Part shown: in pieces, positions 43,330 through 51,175 of the stretch | Numbering within the stretch: the first letter of the stretch is position 1 | Layout of the letters: each line of letters starts with the position of its first letter | From: Methylobacter luteus IMV-B-3098 | Lineage (GTDB): Bacteria; Pseudomonadota; Gammaproteobacteria; Methylococcales; Methylomonadaceae | Length of the DNA: 64,000 nt | Assembly: GCF_000427625.1 (NCBI RefSeq) | Contig: NZ_KE386569.1 | Span: forward strand, 4,047,312 to 4,111,311 | Direction: 5' to 3' | Notes under the pieces: model-generated | What the model was told of the DNA's origin: nothing | Database searches by the model: none | Seen by the model: the letters and a program-made list of their open reading frames with translations, nothing else | Position numbers and translations under genes: made by a program

Positions 43330-45936
43330 ATGTTTCTTAAATATTTTCATCAGTGGTCTAGTGTCTTGTTATTTGTTCCAGGAATGGTTATGGCAAACCA
43401 AAGCGAGCCAATTATTGACTGGCAAGCGTGTCATCCAGAATCCGGCCTCCCATTTTTTTGTGGGTCTGCCGAGGTACCTCTCGACTATAATGCGCCTGAA
43501 GGGGAAAAACTCACTCTGGCCTTGATTAAATTGTCTGCAACCACGAGCACAGGAAAGATTGGATCGCTTTTCTTCAACCCTGGAGGGCCTGGTAATTCGG
43601 GAGTCGACTTCCTGCTCGGCATTGGCCCTGTGCTTCCGTCAGAAATCCGCGAACACTTTGACGTGATCGGCTTCGATCCCAGAGGGATAGCCCGCAGCAG
43701 TCCTCTCGTGTGCTTTGACAGTCCAATTGCCGTGCCGCCGTTCTTTTTCCCCCGTAATCCTGACGAAGAAGCCTTGAAGGCACAATTCGATGGGAATCTG
43801 GCCATGGCATGCAAATCTAACGGAGGCAGTGTGCTTGATCATATGTCAACCGCTAATGTTGCGCGAGATCTCGATTTCCTCCGCCAGGCAGTTGGCGATA
43901 GCAAACTAAATTATGTGGGCTACAGCCATGGGAGCTTTCTCGGCGTCACTTATGCGAACCTATTCCCTGACAAGATCCGGGCCATGGTTCTGGATGGCGT
44001 TGTTGATCCCATAGCCTACACTACCGGCTATGGCGATGAGGGATCTACGCTACCAGTTACCACGAGACTTCGCATAAATGAAGGGGCGCAGGCAACGCTG
44101 AATGAATTTTTCCGACTTTGCGACCAAGCGGGTGCAGAGCAGTGTGCCTTCGCCAATGCTGCAGCCAGCAAGTTTGATGTCTTGGTCGATCACCTGCGAG
44201 CGACTCCTGTCCATATGGTCGATCCGCTCAACGGCCCCTTTGACCTTACCTATGATCGGTTCATTGCAACGGTTTTCAGCACGCTGGCGGATTCATCGGA
44301 ATGGCCATTGCTTGCTAACGTCTTGAGTAAAATTCACGACACTATCAGTGACAATTCGGAAGGCGCGGCTATTAGGGCAGGAATAGCATTTGCTGTTTTA
44401 ACTGTTGCCGCGGGTGAGGCACCTAGTCCCGATGATCTGACACACGCTGCACAACAATACGCGGTCATGTGTACTGATTCGATTAATCCTGATAATCACG
44501 AGGCTTGGTCCTTAGCGGGAGAAGCAGCCGATGCAAATGTTGGGGTATTTGGGCGCCTCACGACTTGGCAATCCAGCCCTTGTGCAGTTTGGCAGGGTAA
44601 CGATCCAGATCGCTATCTCGGCCCGTTTACTCAAACGACCACAGAACCGATACTCATTGTTGGAAACCGTTTCGACCCCATAACGCCGTATGAAGGAGCC
44701 CTGCAAACACACAGCCTCCTGCCCAATTCAGCCCTTCTGACTCTCGAAGGTTGGGGACATACGTCACTGCTTCTCTCGACCTGTGTGGACCAGGCTGTGT
44801 CTAGCTATCTACTCACTTCCAGAGTTTCCAGCCCTGAAGCTAGCTGTCAGCAAGATAAAGTACCTTTCACTGATACATCGACGGACCTGATATCCCTCGA
44901 CCCAAATACATTGTCGGAACTGCTATCCTCCGGTGCAAATATACCGGCGGACCTGATATCCCTCGACCCAAATACGTTGTCTGAACTGCTATCCTTCGGT
45001 GGAAATACACCGACGGAACCGGTATCCTCGGGCGGAAATTCACCGACGGAACCGGTATCCCCGGGCGGAAATACATCGACGGAACCGGTATCCTCAGGTG
45101 GAAATACACCGACGGAACCGGTATCCTCGGGCGGAAATTCACCGACGGAACCGGTATCCTCAGGTGGAAATACACCGACGGAACCGGTATCCTCGGGCGG
45201 AAATACACCGGCGAAACCGATATCTTCCGGCTCAACGTCTCCTGGCGCAGCATCTCCTAAAGATGACAGCGTAAATGCGAAGCAGGAGAATGTAAATCCC
45301 AAAGGAACAGAAGCACCTTCTGTTTCCAAGACTTTCGCTACTTATGATCCTGCTACGGGCACAGTAATTATTCCGGCGGTGCAGGTTGGCGGTAAGGTTG
45401 AGTACGCCAATGTCAAATTGGAATTTAATCCCGGAGGAACGCTTAGTGTTCTTTCTTCTGAAGCGCCTAAGGCTCCCGTTGCGGCTAGTGCTACCTATGA
45501 TTCCGCTACCGGCACGGCAACTATTTCAGAGGTACTGGTTAACGGTATAGTTGAGTTTATAAATGTTAAATTGAAGGCCAATCCGGACGGAACATTCAGT
45601 GTTCTTTCTACTGAGAAACCTTCTGTCGCCAAAACTTTCACTATTTATGATCCTGCTACGGGCACAGTAACTATTCCGGCGGTGCAGGTTAATGATAAGG
45701 TTGAGTTTTTCAATGTCAAATTGGAATTTAATCCAGGAGGAACGCTTAGTGTTCTTTCTTCTGAAGCGCCTAAGGCTCCCGTTGCGGCTAGCGCTGCCTA
45801 TGATTCCGCTACCAGTGCGGTAACTATTCAAGAGGTACTGGTTAACGGTATAGTTGAGTTTATAAATGTTAAATTGAAGGCCAATCCGGACGGAACATTC
45901 AGAGTTCTTGCTACTGAGAAACCGCCTGTCTCCTAG
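43330..45936 (+). CDS. Secreted TAP-like alpha/beta hydrolase with repeat C-terminus
   Basis: An 868-residue protein starting at ATG 43330 (GGGGTG upstream). It has a signal peptide (WSSVLLFVPGMVMANQ), then an alpha/beta hydrolase of the tripeptidyl-aminopeptidase type. Features are an NPGGPGNSG oxyanion motif, nucleophile Ser199 (GYSHGSF), Asp in GNRFDPITPYEGA and His in GWGHTS. After residue 520 comes SLDPNTLSELLS twice, then seven 11-residue repeats (GGNTPTEPVSS type, 44998-45228). Four about 50-residue beta repeats in ABAB order (45316-45936, YDPATGTV... and YDSATGTA...) complete it. The repeats suggest surface display or cell-wall attachment. Confidence 0.85.
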   Translation: MFLKYFHQWSSVLLFVPGMVMANQSEPIIDWQACHPESGLPFFCGSAEVPLDYNAPEGEKLTLALIKLSATTSTGKIGSLFFNPGGPGNSGVDFLLGIGPVLPSEIREHFDVIGFDPRGIARSSPLVCFDSPIAVPPFFFPRNPDEEALKAQFDGNLAMACKSNGGSVLDHMSTANVARDLDFLRQAVGDSKLNYVGYSHGSFLGVTYANLFPDKIRAMVLDGVVDPIAYTTGYGDEGSTLPVTTRLRINEGAQATLNEFFRLCDQAGAEQCAFANAAASKFDVLVDHLRATPVHMVDPLNGPFDLTYDRFIATVFSTLADSSEWPLLANVLSKIHDTISDNSEGAAIRAGIAFAVLTVAAGEAPSPDDLTHAAQQYAVMCTDSINPDNHEAWSLAGEAADANVGVFGRLTTWQSSPCAVWQGNDPDRYLGPFTQTTTEPILIVGNRFDPITPYEGALQTHSLLPNSALLTLEGWGHTSLLLSTCVDQAVSSYLLTSRVSSPEASCQQDKVPFTDTSTDLISLDPNTLSELLSSGANIPADLISLDPNTLSELLSFGGNTPTEPVSSGGNSPTEPVSPGGNTSTEPVSSGGNTPTEPVSSGGNSPTEPVSSGGNTPTEPVSSGGNTPAKPISSGSTSPGAASPKDDSVNAKQENVNPKGTEAPSVSKTFATYDPATGTVIIPAVQVGGKVEYANVKLEFNPGGTLSVLSSEAPKAPVAASATYDSATGTATISEVLVNGIVEFINVKLKANPDGTFSVLSTEKPSVAKTFTIYDPATGTVTIPAVQVNDKVEFFNVKLEFNPGGTLSVLSSEAPKAPVAASAAYDSATSAVTIQEVLVNGIVEFINVKLKANPDGTFRVLATEKPPVS
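44998..45228 (+). repeat. 33-bp minisatellite coding GGN-P-T-E-P-V-S-S units
   Basis: Seven tandem 33-base units within the hydrolase gene, nearly identical at the DNA level (for example GGCGGAAAT-CACCGACGGAA). Such arrays can expand or contract by slipped replication without breaking frame. Confidence 0.85.
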
Positions 45937-45967
45937 TACTCAGTCCCTTGTTTTGTTGGATAAACAT

Positions 45968-45994
45968 CCCCATGTACTGAAAATTTACATGGGG
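45968..45994. repeat. Inverted repeat after hydrolase gene
   Basis: CCCCATGTA and TACATGGGG form a stem after the hydrolase stop. It may mark the edge of a lost element. No T-run follows. Confidence 0.4.
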
Positions 45995-46003
45995 AACAAC
46001 AGC

Positions 46004-46165
46004 ATGACTAAGAAATACAGTCAGCTAGGGGTACGACAACGATTCCTTCATTTTTGGGCCATAAGGCGTTTTAGCTTTCAGTCCACAGCTCGTAAAGCAA
46101 TTCTGGCGAGTGTTTTTCCATATCCAACTCATATCGGCCAAAACGATTGATATGCCAAGTCAGGT
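46004..46165 (+). pseudogene. IS30-like transposase N-terminal remnant (weak)
   Basis: MTKKYSQLGVRQRF at 46004 resembles the start of IS30-family transposases. A frameshifted SISNSYRPKR-like segment further on could be the STISRELRRN part. The gene is clearly broken and short; the assignment is tentative. Confidence 0.3.
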
Positions 46166-46190
46166 AAGGGCGGTTTTTTTCAAGATAGAC

Positions 46191-46382
46191 TAGCGGGAGC
46201 ATTTGCACAGAAAATTACGGTTATAATTTAATTACCTGCATTATCAATAACATACATATTCATTACTTGCGTATTATTCAGCCAATTATTACTGTCTATT
46301 GGCGTAATAACCTATTGTTTTTATTAAATTACCTTATCTTAATTTACGCAAACCATATGTTTTAGCGCAAATGCTCCCGCTA
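46191..46382. mobile_element. AT-rich MITE with 18-bp inverted ends
   Basis: TAGCGGGAGCATTTGCAC and its inverse GCGCAAATGCTCCCGCTA (17 of 18 paired) bound 192 AT-rich bases with no gene. It is directly followed by the ISAs1 3' fragment. A clear target duplication is not visible. The ends differ from those of the 35482 MITE, so this is a second family. Confidence 0.75.
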
Positions 46383-46383
46383 A

Positions 46384-46548
46384 TCCAAGATGGCGTTCAA
46401 TATAGTCAGGAAAGATAAGAGCAACAAATTCAGTCTGCGTGGACGGCGCCAAAACGCAGGTTGGAACGATGACTATATGGCTCATCTACTATTCGGATGC
46501 GCAAAAAAGCCAGTGTCAGCAGAAAACAGTTTTAATGCGTAACCCCTG
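46384..46548 (+). mobile_element. ISAs1-family 3' end fragment
   Basis: Bases 46384-46548 match the last part of the 42234-42875 element, including the right end TTTTAATGCGTAACCCCTG. Only the transposase C-terminal tail is present. The left part is replaced by the MITE. Two fragments of one IS family thus flank the hydrolase gene. Confidence 0.8.
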
Positions 46549-46912
46549 ACGTGGCTGCAAACCAAGTACAGTCGCTGAATGAACGCTTTCAAAGTTGCCC
46601 AGTTATTCTCCGGAAACTGGTGACTGACTCTTTTTGGCACAAACTGAGACCGTCAGTGTCAGGTTCAATCCAATCGAATGTTTGAAACTGTCAGATCAAG
46701 TTCACAGTTTTACAATTGATACCTGGCTTTTTGTTTTTTGCGTATTTATATGGCCAGGTCGGAATCTGCCTGATCCCATCCACATAAAAATCCGCGATAC
46801 ATATTGGTTCCGGTTTGGCGCTCCTTAGCTATAACGCTTTCATTTCGAAATAATACCCATTAGAATTCTCGCCCCTCGTGTCATTCAAGATTAGTGCAAA
46901 GGAAAATCGCTT
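46549..46912. other. Gap before the EamA transporter
   Basis: No gene supported. AAAGGAAAATCGC just before 46913 is the likely ribosome site for the TTG start. Confidence 0.3.
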
Positions 46913-47788
46913 TTGGAAATTGTTTTCATTTTTGGTCGGTTGTTATTGTCATCGGTGTCCAACGTATTTCAGAAACAACTGTCGCATCACGGCTTGCATC
47001 CCTTTTACATCGTCGCAACAACGTATGTCGTGCTGGCCATTCTCTCCTTACTGTTCTCTTTCAACGCTGCGTTTTCGCATCTGAGCCCGTCATTCTGGAT
47101 TAATGTGCTGCTGGCGTCCCTGTTCGATGTCGGCGGCTGGATGTTTCTGGTGATGTCCCTGTCCAGAACCGATTTATCGGTATTCGGGCCGCTCAATGCC
47201 TACAAGGTCATCATTTCCATGCTGCTGGCGCTCATTTTTCTGGGCGAGGTGCCTACACCGCAAGGATTTGCCGGGGTTATGATTATCGTCGCCGGCAGTT
47301 TCCTATTGCTGCCGCCATCAAACGGCACGGCGCAAAACAGGTTCACCCAGCTATGGCTTGATCGCGGCGTGCAGGCAAGATTCCTCTCCATTTTGTTATT
47401 TTCCATCGGCACGGTTTTCCTGAAAGGCTCGCTCGAACATTCGGGCCCGCTGGAGACGCTGATCTTCTGGTCATTGTTTGGATTGCCTCTGATACTGCTG
47501 GCAAATACGCTCCTGACAACGGAACGTTTGGTGGACAATATCAGAAACTCGCAAGCGCATGTCCTGTCGATTACGGCAGTGGGTTTGACGGTATTCGTCA
47601 TGCAATACCTGACGCTGGTGCTGTTATCGCAAATGTTGATTGCCTACACGCTGGCATTGTTTCAGCTTGGCATGCTGGTACAGGTATTCCTCGGTTATCG
47701 GATTTTCAATGAACCGGATTTGGCTCGCAGGCTGACGGCGAGCCTTGTCATGATGCTGGGGAGTCTATTGGTACTGCAGGTGCATTAG
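46913..47788 (+). CDS. EamA/DMT-family transporter-like membrane protein
   Basis: A 291-residue protein. The TTG at 46913 is the probable start because AAAGGA lies 9 bases upstream. About ten membrane spans are arranged as two DMT halves: LFDVGGWMFLVMSLSRTDLSVFGPLNAYKVIISMLLALIFLGE is the hallmark helix pair with an acidic end. A second half follows after residue 145. Substrates of such transporters are diverse; none can be assigned here. The GTAGGCTGGGTT repeat follows the gene. Confidence 0.75.
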   Translation: MEIVFIFGRLLLSSVSNVFQKQLSHHGLHPFYIVATTYVVLAILSLLFSFNAAFSHLSPSFWINVLLASLFDVGGWMFLVMSLSRTDLSVFGPLNAYKVIISMLLALIFLGEVPTPQGFAGVMIIVAGSFLLLPPSNGTAQNRFTQLWLDRGVQARFLSILLFSIGTVFLKGSLEHSGPLETLIFWSLFGLPLILLANTLLTTERLVDNIRNSQAHVLSITAVGLTVFVMQYLTLVLLSQMLIAYTLALFQLGMLVQVFLGYRIFNEPDLARRLTASLVMMLGSLLVLQVH

Positions 47789-47811
47789 CCAGTGAGTCTG
47801 GATGTGAGTTC

Positions 47812-47885
47812 GTAGGCTGGGTTGGAGCTTTGCGGAAACCCAGCTTTGGTGGCTTTGAAATGCTGGGTTTATCAACCCAGCCTAC
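47812..47885. repeat. GTAGGCTGGGTT palindrome, copy 5
   Basis: GTAGGCTGGGTTGGAGCTTTGC at the left and GTTTATCAACCCAGCCTAC at the right, with an inner imperfect inverted repeat. It lies right after the transporter. Confidence 0.75.
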
Positions 47886-48415
47886 GGGCTATGACTAAAG
47901 ATCCGGCAATATGAAGTTTTAATTTTTTTCAGGCTGCTAATGCCATTGTTGGCGTATTTATTGGGCTTCGGCCAAGACTGCAGAGAAAATATTCAAACTT
48001 TAAGGGGCCGGAGCAATAAGCCGCTTTCAAGCGCCGTGGACCTGGTCCGGCAGTACGGCGGCCCCGTATCACACGCCGCCCTGGAGATGCGGGAGAAAAA
48101 AACCGACAGTCGCGCGCCTTCCGGTAATATGCACTTGCCGTGAATCCGCCGTGCCGCTACGGCATATGCCGTAACCGAATCGGTCCGGCTCATCCAGCAT
48201 CTGCACATGGTCAGCATTCCGCAGCGTCAGTTCGACGGTTCCAACCGGCGCTCGTTATGGCGAGAAAGAGAGATACAGAGACGCCACGCGATGCATTCCG
48301 TTAATCCTGTCAGAATCGGCGGCCAGTTGAGTATGAAATATGCAGCGCATTATATTGGCGATTATTAATCATTTATACGGACGCACCGGTCCATTTAATT
48401 ACTGTTATGTTAACT
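47886..48415. other. Gap before the DUF1287 gene
   Basis: No gene I can support. A 67-codon frame at 47940-48143 has no recognisable family and no good ribosome site. Confidence 0.25.
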
Positions 48416-49039
48416 ATGAAACGTATTGCGAAATTTGTTCTTATAGCGTTGTGCGGGCCGGCCAGCGTCTTTGCTGACGTTGCGCCGGGCCGGCTTGTGG
48501 CCGCTGCAATCGAGAGAACCGCGCACAAAGTAATTTATGACGGCAGGTACTATCGAATCCCGTATCCCGGCGGCGATGTTCCCGAGGGGACTGGCGTTTG
48601 CACCGATGTAGTAATCCGGAGCTATCGCGCGCTGGGGATTGATCTGCAGGTTCTCGTGCATCAAGACATGGCCGCGAATTTCAGCGCCTACCCTTCAAAA
48701 AGAATATGGGGTTTAACTCGGCCAGACCCCAACATTGATCACCGCCGGGTTCCGAATCTGCAGGTATTTTTCAAGCGCCATGGACAAACATTGGCTGTAT
48801 CTGACCGGGCGGAGGCTTATAAGCCAGGGGATGTCGTTACCTGGATGCTTCCGGGCAATTTGCCACATATAGGGATCGTTACTGATGAAATCGCCCCGGC
48901 CACAAAGCGCCATCTTGTCGTACACAATATCGGGCAGGGGCCTCGGTTAGAGGACGTTTTGTTTGCCTATCCGGTGACTGGACACTATCGATACTTGCCG
49001 GGTAAATATGAGCACTCACTACAGGCGGGTCAGCCCTGA
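48416..49039 (+). CDS. DUF1287 exported protein
   Basis: A 207-residue protein (start ATG 48416; another in-frame ATG is at 48407) with a signal peptide (MKRIAKFVLIALCGPASVFAD). The core PEGTGVCTDVVIRSYRALGIDLQ...YKPGDVVTWMLPGNLPHIGIV...VHNIGQGPRLEDVLF matches DUF1287, related to NlpC/P60-like Cys-His proteins (Cys in GVCTD, His in LPHIGIV). It may act on peptidoglycan or proteins in the periplasm. The ribosome site is weak. Confidence 0.75.
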   Translation: MKRIAKFVLIALCGPASVFADVAPGRLVAAAIERTAHKVIYDGRYYRIPYPGGDVPEGTGVCTDVVIRSYRALGIDLQVLVHQDMAANFSAYPSKRIWGLTRPDPNIDHRRVPNLQVFFKRHGQTLAVSDRAEAYKPGDVVTWMLPGNLPHIGIVTDEIAPATKRHLVVHNIGQGPRLEDVLFAYPVTGHYRYLPGKYEHSLQAGQP

Positions 49040-49181
49040 CGGGACGCTGCCCGAGTTCATAGGTTGCTAATCAGGCGAGGGTAATGTTAGGCTTGCCGGA
49101 CCCAATTTACCTGAACCGCCAAAACGATGAATATCCCTACATGGGGCCTGCGCCCCCTCATCCAGAGTTGCATTTAAGTTA

Positions 49182-49775
49182 ATGAACCCGATTGTCGGCA
49201 TACTGCTGGCCGCTGGAGCCAGCCGGCGCTTCGGCGCCGACAAACTTTCCCATATTTTGCCTGATGGCGACCTGGTGGCGGTGCGTGCCTGCCGCGCCTT
49301 GTTAGCCGGCACCGATGCGGTGCTGGCGGTTGTACGTCCCGGCAGCGGGGAGCTGGCTGCCCAGTTGCAGGCCGAAGGTGCGGAAGTCCGGATCTGCGCC
49401 GATGCCGAGCAAGGCATGGGCACGAGCCTTGCCTTCGGCGTTCGCGCGTGTCCCGAAGCCGCTGGCTGGCTGGTCGCGCTGGCGGACATGCCGTGGATAG
49501 CGCCCGCGACCATCCGCCAGGTGGCCGATGCGCTGCGCTCGGGCTCACTCATTGCCGCGCCATGCTGGCAAGGCCAACGCGGGCATCCGGTAGGCTTTTC
49601 ATACGTTTTGGGCCCGAACCTGACCGCGCTGAACGGCGATGCCGGCGCGAAAGCGGTGATTCAGGCCCATATTGAACAGCTCCGTCTTGTTGACTGCGAT
49701 GATCCGGGCGTGCTTCGGGACATTGACACGCAGCAAGATTTGGACATCCTGGCAAAAATTAGAAAACCCTCGTGA
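49182..49775 (+). CDS. mocA: MobA-like NTP transferase (MocA, molybdenum cofactor cytidylyltransferase)
   Basis: A 197-residue protein with the nucleotidyltransferase signature LLAAGASRRFGADKL, an ALADMPWI metal-binding Asp, and PCWQGQRGHPVGFS as the second substrate motif. MocA makes molybdopterin cytosine dinucleotide, the cofactor form used by the xanthine-oxidase family. It overlaps the xdhC-like gene by four bases (GTGA). The cluster mocA-xdhC-iorAB supports this role over MobA (guanine dinucleotide). Confidence 0.83.
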   Translation: MNPIVGILLAAGASRRFGADKLSHILPDGDLVAVRACRALLAGTDAVLAVVRPGSGELAAQLQAEGAEVRICADAEQGMGTSLAFGVRACPEAAGWLVALADMPWIAPATIRQVADALRSGSLIAAPCWQGQRGHPVGFSYVLGPNLTALNGDAGAKAVIQAHIEQLRLVDCDDPGVLRDIDTQQDLDILAKIRKPS

Positions 49776-50569
49776 TTCGGAACATTCTCAACCTCCAGCT
49801 GGAACTGCACGAAGCGCGTCGCCCCTATGTGCTGGCTACCGTGATTGAAATACTGGGCTCATCCTCGGCCAAGCCATCGGCCAAGGCGCTGATCGACCCA
49901 TCGGGCAAGGTGATTGCCGGTTGGGTCGGCGGCGGTTGTGCGCAGTCCATGGTGTCCCGGACGGCGCTTGAGTGCCTTGATACAGGAGAACCCCGCGTGA
50001 TCGAAATTGACCTGAATGACGAAATTTTCGGCGCGGGCATGCCGTGCGGCGGCAGCATGCGGGTGTACGTCGAACCGATCCTGCCTAAACCGCTGCTCTG
50101 GCTGATGGGCCACGGGCGCATCGTTGAAAGCCTTTGCGAATTCGCCCACCGGTTAGGCTTCGAAGTGGTCGTCAACGATCCGCAGGCCGCGGCGGAACGC
50201 TTTCCCGCCGCCCTCCGCGTGGTCAGCGACGACAGCCGCTATCAACAATTGCAGCCGCAGGCGGGCGATTTCGTGGTCATCGCCACGCATCACAAGGGCG
50301 ACTACGACTCCCTCACGCGCGCGCTGCAATCCGAAGCCTTGTATATCGCGCTGGTTTCCAGCCGCAAACGGGCGAAATTGGTACTGGAGCGATTGCGTCA
50401 GGAGAGTGTGCCCGAGACCCGCCTCACCAGGGTACGGGCGCCCGCCGGCCTGGACCTGGGCGCGAAACTGCCGGAAGAGATCGCCTTGTCGATCGTCAGC
50501 GAAATGGTACTGGTGAGACGGGGAGGCCGCGGCGAATCATTGAGTAAAACATTACCGGCGGCGGACTAG
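49772..50569 (+). CDS. XdhC/CoxI-family maturation factor
   Basis: A 265-residue protein with the N-terminal XdhC motif (VLATVIEILGSSSAKPSAKALI...GWVGGGCAQSMV) and the C-terminal Rossmann XdhC_C domain (LWLMGHGRIVESLCEFAHRLGFEVVVNDP...HHKGDYDSLTRAL, AGLDLGAKLPEEIALSI). Such proteins bind and deliver sulfurated molybdenum cofactor to the partner dehydrogenase. The start is GTG, overlapping mocA. The iorA/iorB genes follow. Confidence 0.85.
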   Translation: MIRNILNLQLELHEARRPYVLATVIEILGSSSAKPSAKALIDPSGKVIAGWVGGGCAQSMVSRTALECLDTGEPRVIEIDLNDEIFGAGMPCGGSMRVYVEPILPKPLLWLMGHGRIVESLCEFAHRLGFEVVVNDPQAAAERFPAALRVVSDDSRYQQLQPQAGDFVVIATHHKGDYDSLTRALQSEALYIALVSSRKRAKLVLERLRQESVPETRLTRVRAPAGLDLGAKLPEEIALSIVSEMVLVRRGGRGESLSKTLPAAD

Positions 50570-50707
50570 AAGCGGGCTCGACCCCGTCGCGAAACGCCGG
50601 TTTAGCGCCTTTACCGACCGATGAAGCCTGTGTAGAATTCCGGCCAATACGCCGCCGATGCTACGCGGGCGCCTTGTATTCCTAACGACTCGAGGGAGAA
50701 CTACCCT

Positions 50708-51175
50708 ATGACCACGCTCAACATCAACGGCAAGCCTCATCAGATCGACCTGCCGGCGGATACCCCCTTGCTTTGGGCCTTGCGCGACAATCTGGGCCTG
50801 ACCGGAACCAAATTCGGCTGCGGCATGGCTTTGTGCGGCGCCTGCACGGTGCACCTCGACGGGGAACCGGTACGTGCCTGCATAACGCCCGTCTCGGCCG
50901 CCACAGGCAAGAAAATTGTCACGATCGAAGCCATCGACCAGGATCCGACGGGGAAGAAAGTCCAGCAAGCCTGGCTGGCGATGGGCGTGCCGCAATGCGG
51001 CTATTGCCAGTCCGGCCAGGTAATGGCCGCCACGGCGCTGCTCAAGCAAAAACCCAAACCCACCGATGCCGATATCGATGCGGCCATGAGCGGCAATATC
51101 TGCCGGTGCGGCACCTATCCCCGCATACGCGCCGCCATCAAACAGGCTGCCGGAATAACGGAGGTCAAGCCATGA
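50708..51175 (+). CDS. iorA: Isoquinoline 1-oxidoreductase-type [2Fe-2S] subunit
   Basis: A 155-residue protein with the plant-type [2Fe-2S] cluster [15 protein letters not shown] and the second cluster [10 protein letters not shown]...[13 protein letters not shown]. This is the two-cluster small subunit of xanthine-oxidase-family dehydrogenases, the two-subunit (IorAB) type without an FAD subunit. It overlaps iorB by four bases (ATGA). It transfers electrons from the Mo site to a quinone or cytochrome. Confidence 0.85.
   Translation: MTTLNINGKPHQIDLPADTPLLWALRDNLGLTGTKFGCGMALCGACTVHLDGEPVRACITPVSAATGKKIVTIEAIDQDPTGKKVQQAWLAMGVPQCGYCQSGQVMAATALLKQKPKPTDADIDAAMSGNICRCGTYPRIRAAIKQAAGITEVKP

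Noticed and set aside
44847-45329. 160-codon minus-strand repeat protein
   Set aside because: It is the antisense of the hydrolase minisatellite; repeats are in frame on both strands by chance.
47940-48143. 67-codon frame MPLLAYLLGFGQD
   Set aside because: No family, no ribosome site, and it lies in a repeat-flanked gap.
50773-51171. Upstream extension of the iorB frame
   Set aside because: It overlaps iorA in another frame; the true start is ATG 51172 after GGAGGTC, giving a Tat signal.
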